The notes: generated by a model from the letters alone, not told the origin. A stretch of DNA of 64,000 nucleotides from an uncultured Clostridia bacterium (GCA_945874765.1 CAMCHQ010000003.1:62001-126000), one strand, 5' to 3'; numbered from the stretch's first letter, positions 8,465-18,069 are shown. Numbers and translations: made by a program.

Positions 8465-9985
8465 CTAATTAGATTCTTTTTTATGTAATTTAATTTTTAT
8501 AAAATTCAAAATGTTATTTCTGTCTTTTTTGTTAAACCCTATAACTAATACACATACAAAATAGAGTGCACAAACAATTATACCCTTAACAATCAGACCA
8601 GACCATCCGTGAATATTTATAATTTTATTTGATATAAAATATCCTAACGCTCCGCTTAAAGCCAAAGAGGGTATAAATTTCATATAACATTTTTTGAAAA
8701 ATTCAAATACATTTAAATGCAAATGTTTATAGTAAATAATATTTAAACATATGAATAAAACGGAATATGCTAAAGTAATTGCAATTGCAGAACCGAACGC
8801 ACCATATTTTTTACACAAAATAAACGACATAGCTATTGAAACAATAGCCATACCAATATATCCAAAAGACATTTCTTTAACTTTATTTTTTGCAATAGCT
8901 GTAGTATTAGCAATTTGTTGTGAAAACAACAAAATATCCGGTATAAATAATAGAATCGCACACGGCCAGGCTCCAACATAATCTTTGCCCATCCATAAAA
9001 TCATAAAATCATGACCTAAGCTGATAAATCCAACCATTATCAATCCTAACAATACAAACTGATAACTGCCGACTTTTATCATCAAATCCAGTATTTTTTC
9101 CTCTTTGTCGTCTGCAATATATTTTGAAATTTTTGCAAGGAACATACCATTTACAGCAGCAGCAATAGTATAGAAATAGCCCTCTAAGGAACTTGCAGGA
9201 GCAAACAAAGCAATTTCTTTACTTGTTGACAGTATTCCAAGAATTGTAGGAGCCAAATTGAAAATGCATCTTTGAGCAAGGCTAATCACCGTAACCCAAA
9301 TTGAAAAGCCGAATATTTCTTTTAATAATTGATTGTTTTTTACATTGAATTTGTATTTTACCGGCGTTGTCACCCTTATTATAATTAATTTAATTACAAT
9401 AAATACTAAACCACTGATTGCGTTTGCTGAAACAACAGCAATGACATCCATATTGTTTAATAAAGCAGCTACCACCAATAAAATGGTTAACACTTTTTGA
9501 CCTAAATCGCATAATTTCAGCGGCACAAACTTTTCATACGCATTTATTACACCGGGTAAAGGCATAAAAGGAAATGAAATAACGCTATATGTCGCAACTA
9601 TAACATATAATTTTTTATATAATTCTATTTCATCAGCAGTTAAACCTTTATATATCTTTGAAATAAAGAAATACACAACTAATAAAATTGTAAATATTAT
9701 TGCATCAATACATAAATAAAGTTTTGTTACTATTCCCAATAAATCGCTTGCTTTTTCTTCTCGACCTTCCGCACGGTATTTCGCCACAAATCTTGATACC
9801 GCAGAGCTCAAACCGAAATCGACTAAAAATAGACTTATAAAAGTATTTGCTAAAGTATATAACGCATAATTAGATTGCCCGATTTTTCCTACCATCCATG
9901 GTATATATACAAGCCCTGCTATGATGTTAAAAAATATTGCAAAATACGATATAAATGCGCCAAAAAGATATTGTTTGTTTTTCAT
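8465..9985 (-). CDS. Wzx-type oligosaccharide flippase
   Basis: A 506-residue polytopic membrane protein with about 12-14 hydrophobic helices. The N terminus is typical of the polysaccharide-biosynthesis flippase (MOP/MATE-like) superfamily: an AFISYFAIFFNIIAGL helix, VGKIGQSNYALYTLA, and FGLSSAVSRFVAKYRAEG. It would flip undecaprenyl-linked repeat units across the membrane. It lies 12 bases upstream of capE and, with the Wzy-like protein in this operon, defines a Wzx/Wzy-dependent pathway. A putative teichuronic-acid exporter is an alternative reading. Confidence 0.88.
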   Translation of the reverse strand: MKNKQYLFGAFISYFAIFFNIIAGLVYIPWMVGKIGQSNYALYTLANTFISLFLVDFGLSSAVSRFVAKYRAEGREEKASDLLGIVTKLYLCIDAIIFTILLVVYFFISKIYKGLTADEIELYKKLYVIVATYSVISFPFMPLPGVINAYEKFVPLKLCDLGQKVLTILLVVAALLNNMDVIAVVSANAISGLVFIVIKLIIIRVTTPVKYKFNVKNNQLLKEIFGFSIWVTVISLAQRCIFNLAPTILGILSTSKEIALFAPASSLEGYFYTIAAAVNGMFLAKISKYIADDKEEKILDLMIKVGSYQFVLLGLIMVGFISLGHDFMILWMGKDYVGAWPCAILLFIPDILLFSQQIANTTAIAKNKVKEMSFGYIGMAIVSIAMSFILCKKYGAFGSAIAITLAYSVLFICLNIIYYKHLHLNVFEFFKKCYMKFIPSLALSGALGYFISNKIINIHGWSGLIVKGIIVCALYFVCVLVIGFNKKDRNNILNFIKIKLHKKESN

Positions 9986-10055
9986 AAAACTCCTACTTAT
10001 TATTAAAAATAAAATTATTATGCTAACGTTTTCTTAGATTCTATGTTCTTATCCT

Positions 10056-10183
10056 TTACTTCAAATACCGTCTTCAAACAAATCAGGTGATTGTTCACCA
10101 TTAAGTATAGCATTTGAAAGTTTGATTAATCTTTCTGCAGCTACTTTCGCATTCCACTCGTTTGAAATAGTATAATACGCCTG
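10056..10183. repeat. Direct repeat copy A (3' end of a glycosyltransferase gene)
   Basis: 128 bp that match 11614-11741 in the same orientation with about 5 mismatches (near 96% identity by eye). It encodes the shared C terminus AYYTISNEWNAKVAAE...NGEQSPDLFEDGI. The other copy is the end of an intact glycosyltransferase gene 1.56 kb away, which points to duplication or recombination inside the operon. Confidence 0.9.
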
Positions 10184-10650
10184 CTTTTGAACAGACTTCA
10201 TTTTTTCTTTATCGTTAAACAACTCAATGATTTTTCTACATATATCATCAATATCGCATTTTATATAAGCAAAGCCATTTTCGCCATTCTTAATCAAATA
10301 TGGAATGCCATAACAATATGTATCTCCACCAATGTTAAATATAATACTATCATCAGTATTAACAACACCAAATGCTTTTTTATATGTACAATTAGCACTC
10401 CATAATGGATTTTTGAAAAAATCTCGATTGATTTTGCCTAAAGCTCTTTCAAATATATTTTTTTAGGATAAGCGACTAAATCAACAACATCGTTTACATT
10501 TAAAAATTCATCATAATTTTTATTAAATGTAAGTACAGTTGTATTCTTTTCATATCCAGCTAATTTTAAAATTTTAGCCGTTGAACGAACGATTGCTTCG
10601 CATCCTCTGTTCACGCTTCCCGTATGACCGCATAAAATAATATTTCTCAT
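10061..10650 (-). pseudogene. Frameshifted chimera: polysaccharide pyruvyl transferase N-terminus joined to a glycosyltransferase tail
   Basis: The ATG at 10650 overlaps the stop of the upstream GT2 gene (TAATG) and opens 70 codons starting MRNIILCGHTGSVNRGCEAI, the N terminus of a polysaccharide pyruvyl transferase (PF04230-type). This frame stops at 10438, after a run of seven A on the coding strand (10458-10464). The -1 frame continues without a break from KNIFERALGKINRD through FGVVNTDDSIIFNIGGDTYC, a further pyruvyl-transferase motif. One extra A, or a -1 slip on the A-AAA-AAA heptamer, would join the two. At GIPYLIKNGENG the homology switches to the C-terminal end of a GT4 glycosyltransferase and ends in the repeat shared with the next gene. 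Most of the pyruvyl transferase is therefore missing and the reading frame is broken; a functional product is unlikely. Confidence 0.8.
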
Positions 10651-11588
10651 TAACTTTTCCTTAAATTTATTATAAATTTATACACATAAAATAAATTGTG
10701 TTTTAAAATAAACATCCACTTGTCATCAGATTTCGTGGCTGAAATATAATATTTTTTATTTTTCTTGACTTCCTTCAAAAATTCTTTTTCTTGAATTTTA
10801 TATTCGCCATTTGTGCGTAATGCTAAAATTTTAAGTATATTCATATATGATTTAAGTCTCATATTTTCAGCTAAAGGCAATAATTGTGGATAATTTTTTT
10901 CTATAATTTCATACTTTTTTTTAGAAACATTTAATATATCAAAATACTTTTCAGTAAATTTTGATCGTGAAATACTATTAGGAGTTTGATTGTAATTATA
11001 TACTGATTTGTTTATACATTTAAAAGATGGCTTTTTGCATAGTATCTCAAAAACGAAAAAGCTATCTTCATTAACACGAAACGATTCACAAAATCGTGTA
11101 TCTCCAATTATCTTACGAGAATATAACTTTGCCCAAGCCGAATATGTAAAAGGGTTATCTTTGAGCGTTGCTTTTATGCTCTCTTCTCCTTCTAAACAAC
11201 AATCATTTCCTAAAATCCTGTTATTAGATGTTCCTGATATAATATCGCAATTACTTCTTTTCATTTCGTTATATAGAATTTCCAAGCAATTGTCGACTAA
11301 TGTATCATCTGAATCAAGAAACATTATATATTGTCCGTTTGAAATATCTATTCCAAAATTTCTTGCCGATGATACTCCCCCCTGAATTTTACTCGCCACT
11401 TTGATTCTTGAATTTTTTCTGCTATATTCATTACATATATCTAATGACGAATCAGTTGAGCCATCGTTAATTAATAATAATTCCCAATTGCTAAGCGTTT
11501 GATTCAAAACAGACTCAATACAATTTTTTAAATAATTTTCAGAATTAAAAACTGGAACAATAACTGAAATTAATTCTTTTTCATTCAT
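10650..11588 (-). CDS. GT2-family glycosyltransferase
   Basis: A 312-residue GT-A fold enzyme. It shows VIVPVFNSENYLKNCIESVL, LLINDGSTDSS, GGVSSARNFGID and FLDSDD, where the DxD-like motif binds metal and nucleotide sugar. It resembles EpsJ/CpsI-type enzymes that add one sugar to the lipid-linked repeat unit; donor and acceptor cannot be read from sequence. The start is an ATG after a GAGAGGAG-type site. The stop overlaps the start of the chimeric remnant by one base. AT content and codon use look richer in A/T than in the flanking sugar-nucleotide genes, as is usual for exchanged capsule genes. Confidence 0.9.
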   Translation of the reverse strand: MNEKELISVIVPVFNSENYLKNCIESVLNQTLSNWELLLINDGSTDSSLDICNEYSRKNSRIKVASKIQGGVSSARNFGIDISNGQYIMFLDSDDTLVDNCLEILYNEMKRSNCDIISGTSNNRILGNDCCLEGEESIKATLKDNPFTYSAWAKLYSRKIIGDTRFCESFRVNEDSFFVFEILCKKPSFKCINKSVYNYNQTPNSISRSKFTEKYFDILNVSKKKYEIIEKNYPQLLPLAENMRLKSYMNILKILALRTNGEYKIQEKEFLKEVKKNKKYYISATKSDDKWMFILKHNLFYVYKFIINLRKS

Positions 11589-11606
11589 TTGTTTTCTCTC
11601 CTCTTT

Positions 11607-12722
11607 TTATGCTTTACTGCAAATACCGTCTTCAAACAAATCCGGCGATTGTTCACCATTAAGTATAGCATTTGAAAGTTTGATTAATCTTTCAGCAGCT
11701 ACTTTCGCATTCCACTCGTTTGAAATAGTATAATATGCCTGTTTACTAATCTTTTTCCTAAAATCATCATCATTCAATAACATACATACTTTATTGTAAA
11801 GTTCGTTCTCATTCATACAGGAAAAGACACACCCGTTTTTATTGTCTTTTAGCAAAAACGGCGTAGCTCCCACAACATTACTTGCAACAACAGCACAACC
11901 GGAATTCATTGACTCATTCATAACAGCTCCCCATCCCTCATGTCTATCGGAAGTAAACAAAAATATTTCGCTTTTTTCCATATATTTTCTTACATTTTCA
12001 GGAGTCATAGAGCCCAATAGATGAACATTGTCCTTCAAATTTTCTTTAATTATTTCATTATTGATATATGATTTTAATTCGCCATCACCAATTATGTTCA
12101 TTGTAAAATCATATCCATCTTTTTTTAAGCGTTTTGCTACCGATATAGCCATCTCAGGATGTTTTAGATCAATTAATCTTGCACACCATAAAATTGAATT
12201 TTGAGTTTTACTTGAAATCAATTCATCAATATCATAATTTTTACACTCAGGAAAATAGCCCCATTTGTAGCATTTAGCAAGCTTTACACCACACTTAAAA
12301 TAATCACTTGAGGCATATGCACTACTAAACAAATAATAAACGTTATGTTTCCTTTGTGGAAATGTCTTAACAGTATATTTTATCCATCTAAATATATCAA
12401 TATTTTTTTCTTTAAAAATACGCTCAGAATATCTAAAAATCAATTTCTTCATTTTTATTCTTTCTTTTATTAAATAATCCGGCGCCGCCCCTATTATAAC
12501 AACGTCTGCATCAACAATGAGTTTGATAAGTTCATTTTTTTCAAAATCATTGTCTTTATAAACAAACTTAGGACGAGTAATTAAAGAATAGCCCATATTT
12601 TTTCGTTCTTCCAACATTTCCCCGGTTTCAATAAACATATAATCATCACACATACTATTCAATTGCAATGATAAAAATGCTTGGTGATGATTGTAATAGT
12701 TAGACAAAAACACTATTTTCAT
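11607..12722 (-). CDS. GT4-family (group 1) glycosyltransferase
   Basis: A 371-residue GT-B fold enzyme. The N terminus MKIVFLSNYYNHHQAFLSLQ is unusual. The C-terminal donor-binding half is typical: SILWCARLIDLKHPEMAI, NIIGDGELKSYI, VHLLGSMTPENV, SEIFLFTSDRHEGWGAVMNE (EX7E-type) and SGCAVVASNVVGATPFL. The last 40 or so codons are the 128-bp repeat also present at 10056-10183. It lies 18 bases upstream of the GT2 gene in the operon. The specific sugar is not known. Confidence 0.88.
   Translation of the reverse strand: MKIVFLSNYYNHHQAFLSLQLNSMCDDYMFIETGEMLEERKNMGYSLITRPKFVYKDNDFEKNELIKLIVDADVVIIGAAPDYLIKERIKMKKLIFRYSERIFKEKNIDIFRWIKYTVKTFPQRKHNVYYLFSSAYASSDYFKCGVKLAKCYKWGYFPECKNYDIDELISSKTQNSILWCARLIDLKHPEMAISVAKRLKKDGYDFTMNIIGDGELKSYINNEIIKENLKDNVHLLGSMTPENVRKYMEKSEIFLFTSDRHEGWGAVMNESMNSGCAVVASNVVGATPFLLKDNKNGCVFSCMNENELYNKVCMLLNDDDFRKKISKQAYYTISNEWNAKVAAERLIKLSNAILNGEQSPDLFEDGICSKA
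11614..11741. repeat. Direct repeat copy B
   Basis: The second copy of the 128-bp repeat at 10056-10183, here as the natural 3' end of an intact glycosyltransferase gene. The mismatches are scattered single bases, so the duplication is recent but not brand new. Confidence 0.9.
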
Positions 12723-12736
12723 AATTGCTTCCTTCT

Positions 12737-13561
12737 CTATTTTATATACTCTCTAAATGATTTGTCGCAATCAATAATTTCTGTATAGTGATGAGAAACC
12801 CTCTGTTCCACTGGTGGATATCTCATATAATCACCATATATGCGATTCAAATATTCATCATAACACTTGGGACAGGAGAACATACAATCTTGAAACTGAA
12901 GCTTTATAGATTCATCAAACCATATTCGGGGTGATATTTCCTTTTTTCCCCATGCACCTGAAAAATTAAATAAATAATCAGTTTTAATATTTTCATAATT
13001 TCGATTTAATTTTTCTTTTGCTCTAACTGCATCATAAGGAGTATGATAAAACAATTTCAATAAATTAATAATTACTTTATTTCTTAGACTTTTTACAGCG
13101 CCAATATTTTCCACCGTGTAAAGTTCTTGTATCCTCACGGATAATAATTTAGATTTAAAAAGAATAACTTTTTGTTTAAATTTATCGTTAGGAACTGCAT
13201 CAAAAGGAAAAACATCAATATATATACCATGATTGATTTTTAAATTTTTAACAGCTGTTTCAATAAATGTGGTATTACAATTTCTTAATTTTGCAAAATT
13301 TTGAGGATATTTAGGATCCGTTTTATTTGTTTGTAAAAAAATATATTCTGGCAATTGCTTTTGAGCAATTTTTATAAATTTTTCATAATCTTTGCGAGGC
13401 ATTCCCACATCAATATCATCATCCCAAGGAATAAAGCCTTTATGTCTTACAGCACCCAATAAAGTTCCTCCAATAAGAAAATACTTCAAATTATTATTAT
13501 CACAAATCTCAGCAAATATCTTTAAAAGATCAAGTTCTATCTGTTTCAATTTTTCATTCAT
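12737..13561 (-). CDS. LicD-family phosphotransferase
   Basis: A 274-residue protein with the LicD core: FLIGGTLLGAVRHKGFIPWD followed by DDIDVGMPRKDYEKF near the N terminus, then IYIDVFPFD. The acidic DDDID cluster is the nucleotidyltransferase-type active site. LicD proteins attach phosphocholine, or other phospho-linked substituents via CDP-activated donors, to surface glycans. No choline uptake or activation genes are visible in the window, so the substituent is open. It sits between the Wzy-like gene and a glycosyltransferase in the same operon. Confidence 0.87.
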   Translation of the reverse strand: MNEKLKQIELDLLKIFAEICDNNNLKYFLIGGTLLGAVRHKGFIPWDDDIDVGMPRKDYEKFIKIAQKQLPEYIFLQTNKTDPKYPQNFAKLRNCNTTFIETAVKNLKINHGIYIDVFPFDAVPNDKFKQKVILFKSKLLSVRIQELYTVENIGAVKSLRNKVIINLLKLFYHTPYDAVRAKEKLNRNYENIKTDYLFNFSGAWGKKEISPRIWFDESIKLQFQDCMFSCPKCYDEYLNRIYGDYMRYPPVEQRVSHHYTEIIDCDKSFREYIK

Positions 13562-13586
13562 AATTTAACTATCCTTATATCAAAAA

Positions 13587-14735
13587 TCAATATATTCTCT
13601 TCATATATATTCCGCATAACAACCATAGTAAATAGCATTTTGCTCCCGGTCCTATTGGTGCCAATCCTTCAAAAACACTATTAATAAAATAACAAACACA
13701 CAACAAAACGAAAATTTCGTAATTATAATCTTTAACTTTCATTTTAAATACGACAAAAATCGGTGAATAAGAAACCATTAAAATTACAAAACCATTCAAC
13801 AATCCGAACTGTAAAATTGCAGATAATGGGAAACACTCAAAATAGTCGGCTCCCATACCAATAATCCAATGTTCATTAAATAACTGCGGAAATGTTTTGA
13901 GTATGCTTATTCTTCCGGAAGAAACCGAGTCAAGATCACTTGTATCTCTACTTCCAGCTAATATATTTTCAAAAAAGACTTTTCTAATATTAGGCGAAAT
14001 AATTAAAACTGCAATTATGCAAATTGTTGCAACAAATATAACAATCCTCTTTTTGGGGGAAAATTTATTATTTAAAATTGAATAAATCAAACAAATAATC
14101 AGCCCTACTATTGTTGCACGAGATTTCATCAATATAATTACGTATCCCTCAAAAATCAGTATCATATACCGCAATATATTAAATACTTTGTTTTTTTCAA
14201 AATCGCAAAAAAGAAGAATCACAAATGATGTTGCAATAATTAATGAGACTGAATTTTTTGAAGCATACGCATAAGCCTTTGATTCAATATCATATTTATT
14301 TGTAAGATTTTCGATATAAATAACCAATGACACAATTGCTGCCGAAACTGCATAACTGATATATATCGTATTTAATCCATTATTACCAATCCTATATTCA
14401 CTAAATAAACCAATAAAACAAATTAAAATTGAAATTAATAGTGAAGTGAAAATAGACGAAGTAAAATATTCATTATTGCTAATTATTGTGTTTATTGTAC
14501 ATAATAAAAATATTATCAAAAAACCACCTATCAAGAAAAATGAATACTTGTTAAACTTAATCATTTTCTTAATCAGTAGATAGGCAATTACTATAAGCCA
14601 AATAGGTGTATTTAGTAATTGTGTTATACCTTTTTCAATGAAAATAGGCAATTGAGATAAATTTGACAATACACATGATATTGATAATAATCTTATCAAT
14701 GTTTTGTCTTCATATTCAACAAATCTATTTGACAT
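13587..14735 (-). CDS. Wzy-like O-antigen/capsule polymerase
   Basis: A 382-residue membrane protein with about 10-12 helices and a large extracellular loop (roughly residues 245-310) containing the ERE-like SSGRISILKTFPQLF segment and GMGADYF, the pattern of the O-antigen ligase/polymerase superfamily. It should join flipped repeat units outside the membrane. The ATG at 14735 has GGAG 8 bases upstream; an upstream GTG/ATG extension of 12 codons would run deeper into the preceding gene and is disfavoured. With this start it overlaps the previous gene by 11 bases, implying coupled translation. Confidence 0.82.
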   Translation of the reverse strand: MSNRFVEYEDKTLIRLLSISCVLSNLSQLPIFIEKGITQLLNTPIWLIVIAYLLIKKMIKFNKYSFFLIGGFLIIFLLCTINTIISNNEYFTSSIFTSLLISILICFIGLFSEYRIGNNGLNTIYISYAVSAAIVSLVIYIENLTNKYDIESKAYAYASKNSVSLIIATSFVILLFCDFEKNKVFNILRYMILIFEGYVIILMKSRATIVGLIICLIYSILNNKFSPKKRIVIFVATICIIAVLIISPNIRKVFFENILAGSRDTSDLDSVSSGRISILKTFPQLFNEHWIIGMGADYFECFPLSAILQFGLLNGFVILMVSYSPIFVVFKMKVKDYNYEIFVLLCVCYFINSVFEGLAPIGPGAKCYLLWLLCGIYMKRIY

Positions 14736-15945
14736 TACTTTCTCCATTTGTGCTAATTTTAATACTTTCAATTAAAGTTAGATATTTTTTATTAACCGCT
14801 TCAATACTATTTTCTTCAGGGATAAAATTTGTGCTTTTCATCGAACCTTTTTCTGCGTTTTTTATTACATCTACAAGTTCATTTATATTTCCTCTTTGAA
14901 CAACTGCGCCACCATATTGCTCAACTATTTCCGAATTGCCACCAACATTGTAAACCACTATTGGCGTATTGCATGCCAACGCTTCAATATTAACCGTCGG
15001 ATAATTTTCGCAGTAACTCAAATTCAAAAATAAATCGGAAGCTGAATAGATTTCTGCAAGTTCTTTAACGCTTGACGTTCTTTCTATACCTATAATTTTT
15101 GAAGGTAATTTTGATATTTGCTTTTTTGAAAGTCCAACCAAAACAATTTGAAACCTATCGTCTAATTTTTCGCTTAACTTTTCAAAATCTTTAAGTCCTT
15201 TGTTTTTATCCCAAGATGTTGCTACACCTAACAGCACAAATTTATCTTCGATTTTATTTATTTTTTTAAATTCACTTTCAACATAGTGAAATTTACTTAT
15301 ATCAATACCGTTATGAATAGTAACAACATTATAGTTTTTAAGAAATGATTCTTTCACTAAATTTTCCAACCAATATGATGGAGTGACAATAGTCATATTA
15401 GGCACATTAGTAAATATTTCTTTTTTTCTTTCCCAATTGTAGGACGAGCGATCTATTAACGATGAGGGATACTCTCTAATCAAACTGCATTTTTTACAGC
15501 CATATTTCCACTGTTTACATTGAATACTGTCACAATATGCAGTATGGCCGGTAAATGCCCAACAATCGTGTAGTGTCCAAATAACTTTTTTTTCGCAAAT
15601 TTTTAAATACTTAAAGAGAATTTCAACATTAATGTAATAACCATGAATATTATGAATATGAATTACGTCCGGGTCATACTTTTTTATCCATTCAATAAAT
15701 TTTATTGTTGCAAGTTTACTTCCAAATCCAGCGCCGTCAAAAAGTCTTGCTTTTAGACCGTGCATTTTAACATCTAAATCCGAGCCTATTCTAACAGCAT
15801 ACTTTTGAAATTGTTTTGGAACAGTTTCCCTTCCATATGCAATTTTCACTTCATTACCCTGCGCTTCCAATGCAGCGGCAAGGTCCGTACATATTCTTCC
15901 AGTGCTGCGAATACCGCATACAACATTGATAAGCAGGATTTTCAT
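14725..15945 (-). CDS. GT4-family glycosyltransferase
   Basis: A 406-residue GT-B enzyme. It shows LLINVVCGIRSTGRICTDLA, DVIHIHNIHGYYIN, VIWTLHDCWAFTGHTAYC, a Cys-rich CKQWKYGCKKC insert, VTIHNGID, LLGVATSWDKNKGLKDF, YSASDLFLNLSYCENYPTVN and NTPIVVYNVGG. The THDCWAFTGHC-type segment with the Cys cluster is common in this subgroup of capsule glycosyltransferases (WcaC/WcfS-like); the Cys may be structural. It starts 2 bases after the previous gene's stop. Confidence 0.9.
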   Translation of the reverse strand: MKILLINVVCGIRSTGRICTDLAAALEAQGNEVKIAYGRETVPKQFQKYAVRIGSDLDVKMHGLKARLFDGAGFGSKLATIKFIEWIKKYDPDVIHIHNIHGYYINVEILFKYLKICEKKVIWTLHDCWAFTGHTAYCDSIQCKQWKYGCKKCSLIREYPSSLIDRSSYNWERKKEIFTNVPNMTIVTPSYWLENLVKESFLKNYNVVTIHNGIDISKFHYVESEFKKINKIEDKFVLLGVATSWDKNKGLKDFEKLSEKLDDRFQIVLVGLSKKQISKLPSKIIGIERTSSVKELAEIYSASDLFLNLSYCENYPTVNIEALACNTPIVVYNVGGNSEIVEQYGGAVVQRGNINELVDVIKNAEKGSMKSTNFIPEENSIEAVNKKYLTLIESIKISTNGESNVK

Positions 15946-15947
15946 AT

Positions 15948-17147
15948 TTATATCACCTTTTGCAATTCGCTTTCAAGCTTGTCCATAAAAATATTTTTTT
16001 GAAAATTATACATATAATATCTTCTTGAATTTTCTCCCAACAACACTTTATCATCAAATTCGATAAATTTTCTGATATTCTCAGCCAACTCAATTTCATC
16101 TTCTGCTTTACCGCAAAATCCGCATTGCGCAGTTTCTATAATATCTTTCGTTGCACCGTCAGCAGCACCAATTATCGGTTTGCCTGCTGCCATATAGGAT
16201 TGAACTTTCCCAGGAAGAGTCATACTCAAAAAAGGATCAGCCTCCAAAGTAATAAGCATTGCGTCTGCTTTTGCATAAAATTCAGGCATTTCGTCAAGAG
16301 GTTTTCTGCCATAAAACACAACATTATCTAAACGATTTCCCATTTCTTTGATTCGGTTTAAGTCACTGCCTCCACCGACTATATGAAACATAACCGGTTC
16401 ATTCTTCAATATTTCTGCGGCCTTTATTATAGTTTCGACAGACTGGGCTGAACCTATATTTCCGGCAAACATAAAATCAAAAACATTTTCTCGTTTTTTT
16501 GACGAAAAAGCTTTAAAGATATCCTCTGCATATTGCGGCAAATATTTTACTTTTGTTTTTTTAATGCCGAATTCATTATTGAAATAAGTTACAAACGGTT
16601 TGCTCGTTACAAGAATTTTGTCCATTTGCATATAAATTCTTTTACTTACATCATAAAATGTTTTATATACTAAAGAATTTCTTGTAACGCCTCCGGCTAT
16701 CAGACTTTCCGGCCAAAGATCCAAACAATACATAACAACAGGCACTTTATATTTTTTCTTGTACATTACAGCTGCTTCTGCCATCATAACAGGCGATAAT
16801 TGATTACAAAAAACGACATCAAATGGCTTTCCATTATCAGCAACACATTTCTTTGAAACAGAGTAAACTGTTGAAGAAATCGAATAGCTGTAATAATTTA
16901 ACAACCGTTTTACAGCACCAGTTTCTCTCGGAATAGTAAAGCATCTATGAACCTTGACTCCATTTATTACTTCATCAATTCTTTTTCCTTTGCCATATCC
17001 GCTATAAATATCTCCTTCAGGATAATTCGGATATCCTGTAACGACATGAACTTCGTTGCCTCTACTAACCAATTCTTCACAAATATCTGAAATTCTAAAT
17101 GGTTCCGGCTTATAATATTGACAAATAACTAATATCCTTTTTTTCAC
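15948..17147 (-). CDS. GT4-family glycosyltransferase, WbuB-like
   Basis: A 399-residue GT-B enzyme beginning KRILVICQYYKPEPFRISDI, with VTGYPNYPEGDIY, YCLDLWPESL, FMFAGNIGSAQSVETII, FHIVGGGSDLNRI, DAMLITLEADPFLSMTLPGK and AAGKPIIGAADG. This arrangement is typical of WbuB/WcaI-type enzymes. WbuB is reported as an L-FucNAc transferase in E. coli O-antigen clusters that carry the FnlABC (CapEFG) enzymes, so transfer of the FucNAc made by this operon is a reasonable inference, not a demonstration. Confidence 0.88.
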   Translation of the reverse strand: MKKRILVICQYYKPEPFRISDICEELVSRGNEVHVVTGYPNYPEGDIYSGYGKGKRIDEVINGVKVHRCFTIPRETGAVKRLLNYYSYSISSTVYSVSKKCVADNGKPFDVVFCNQLSPVMMAEAAVMYKKKYKVPVVMYCLDLWPESLIAGGVTRNSLVYKTFYDVSKRIYMQMDKILVTSKPFVTYFNNEFGIKKTKVKYLPQYAEDIFKAFSSKKRENVFDFMFAGNIGSAQSVETIIKAAEILKNEPVMFHIVGGGSDLNRIKEMGNRLDNVVFYGRKPLDEMPEFYAKADAMLITLEADPFLSMTLPGKVQSYMAAGKPIIGAADGATKDIIETAQCGFCGKAEDEIELAENIRKFIEFDDKVLLGENSRRYYMYNFQKNIFMDKLESELQKVI

Positions 17148-17217
17148 TATTTATTAAATCCTTTTATTTCTTAAAATCAATGTTTAATCGCTGTGCATAT
17201 TCACTTCTGATTTTTCA

Positions 17218-18069
17218 TTAAACACTTTCCTTTATTGATTCTTCGAAATTCACAACATTATATTTGAACTCAAAATCTTCAGTATTTTTATAAATTAATG
17301 AACCAAAAGCTTTATTGGCCTTTGGAACAAATTTCTTTAAAATTTTCACAAGAGGATAAACAGATTTCAAGATTATTATTTTTTTATTTAATGATTGTGC
17401 AATGCTTTTTTGCATTTTTGTTGTATTTACATAGTTTTTGTTTTGAGGAAAAAATATTCCTTCTGCTTTTTCCTCAATAGCAAGCTTAACAAAAGATGAT
17501 AAATTATCAATGTAAATCATACTTATTTCATTATTTACATAAGGAAAAATCGGTGATATTTTGGCTATTTTTATTAATGATTGAAAATTTCCTTTGCAAC
17601 CCTTACCATAAACCATCGGAGGTCTTAAAATCGTTACGCAAAAATTATTATCATTTAGTTTTTCCAGCTCTTTTTCTGCTTGTAATTTAGACTTACCATA
17701 ACTGGTGATTGGATTTGGTGTAGTTTTTTTATTTATCACGCCTGTTGACATTCCATAAACACTCATAGAGCTCAAATATATAAACTGTTTAACACCTGCA
17801 CTTTTTGCTAACTTAGCAATTTCCACAGCCATATCACGGTTAACTTTATAGTATAAATAGCTGTTTTCAGGAGTTTCTTTAATATGAGCAATTCCTGCTA
17901 CTTGATAAACCACATCATAATTCGAATAGTCAAAATGCTTCCATTCTTCTCCAAAAGTATCTAATTCGTCAAACTGATATTCATCCGGATAATTGCTGAC
18001 CATATAGTTGATAAAACTTGTACCTATATAACTGCCTTTTCCTACAACAAGAATCTTTTTCGTTTTAAT
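17218..18069 (-). CDS. NAD-dependent epimerase/reductase, apparent ATT (or ATA) start
   Basis: A 283-residue extended SDR if read from 18069. The first ATG in frame (18003) would remove the nucleotide-binding loop, because the in-frame sequence before it reads KKILVVGKGSYIGTSFINYM, a clear Rossmann beta strand and glycine loop. Between the in-frame TGA at 18085-18087 and 18003 there is no ATG, GTG or TTG. An AAGGAAG ribosome site lies about 6 bases before an ATT codon whose last base overlaps the TAA of the upstream gene. Other motifs are QVAGIAHIKETPEN, LSSMSVYG, SYGKSKLQAE (YxxxK) and LRPPMVYG. It resembles WbpV/WreQ-type reductases that act after a 4,6-dehydratase to give UDP-QuiNAc or a related 6-deoxy sugar (inference). 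Confidence 0.8.
   Translation of the reverse strand: MKTKKILVVGKGSYIGTSFINYMVSNYPDEYQFDELDTFGEEWKHFDYSNYDVVYQVAGIAHIKETPENSYLYYKVNRDMAVEIAKLAKSAGVKQFIYLSSMSVYGMSTGVINKKTTPNPITSYGKSKLQAEKELEKLNDNNFCVTILRPPMVYGKGCKGNFQSLIKIAKISPIFPYVNNEISMIYIDNLSSFVKLAIEEKAEGIFFPQNKNYVNTTKMQKSIAQSLNKKIIILKSVYPLVKILKKFVPKANKAFGSLIYKNTEDFEFKYNVVNFEESIKESV

Noticed and set aside
10438-10470. Programmed -1 frameshift that makes a full functional protein
   Set aside because: The slippery heptamer is present, but the product would still be a truncated chimera lacking most of the pyruvyl transferase; no downstream stem was seen. Kept only as a possibility in the finding.
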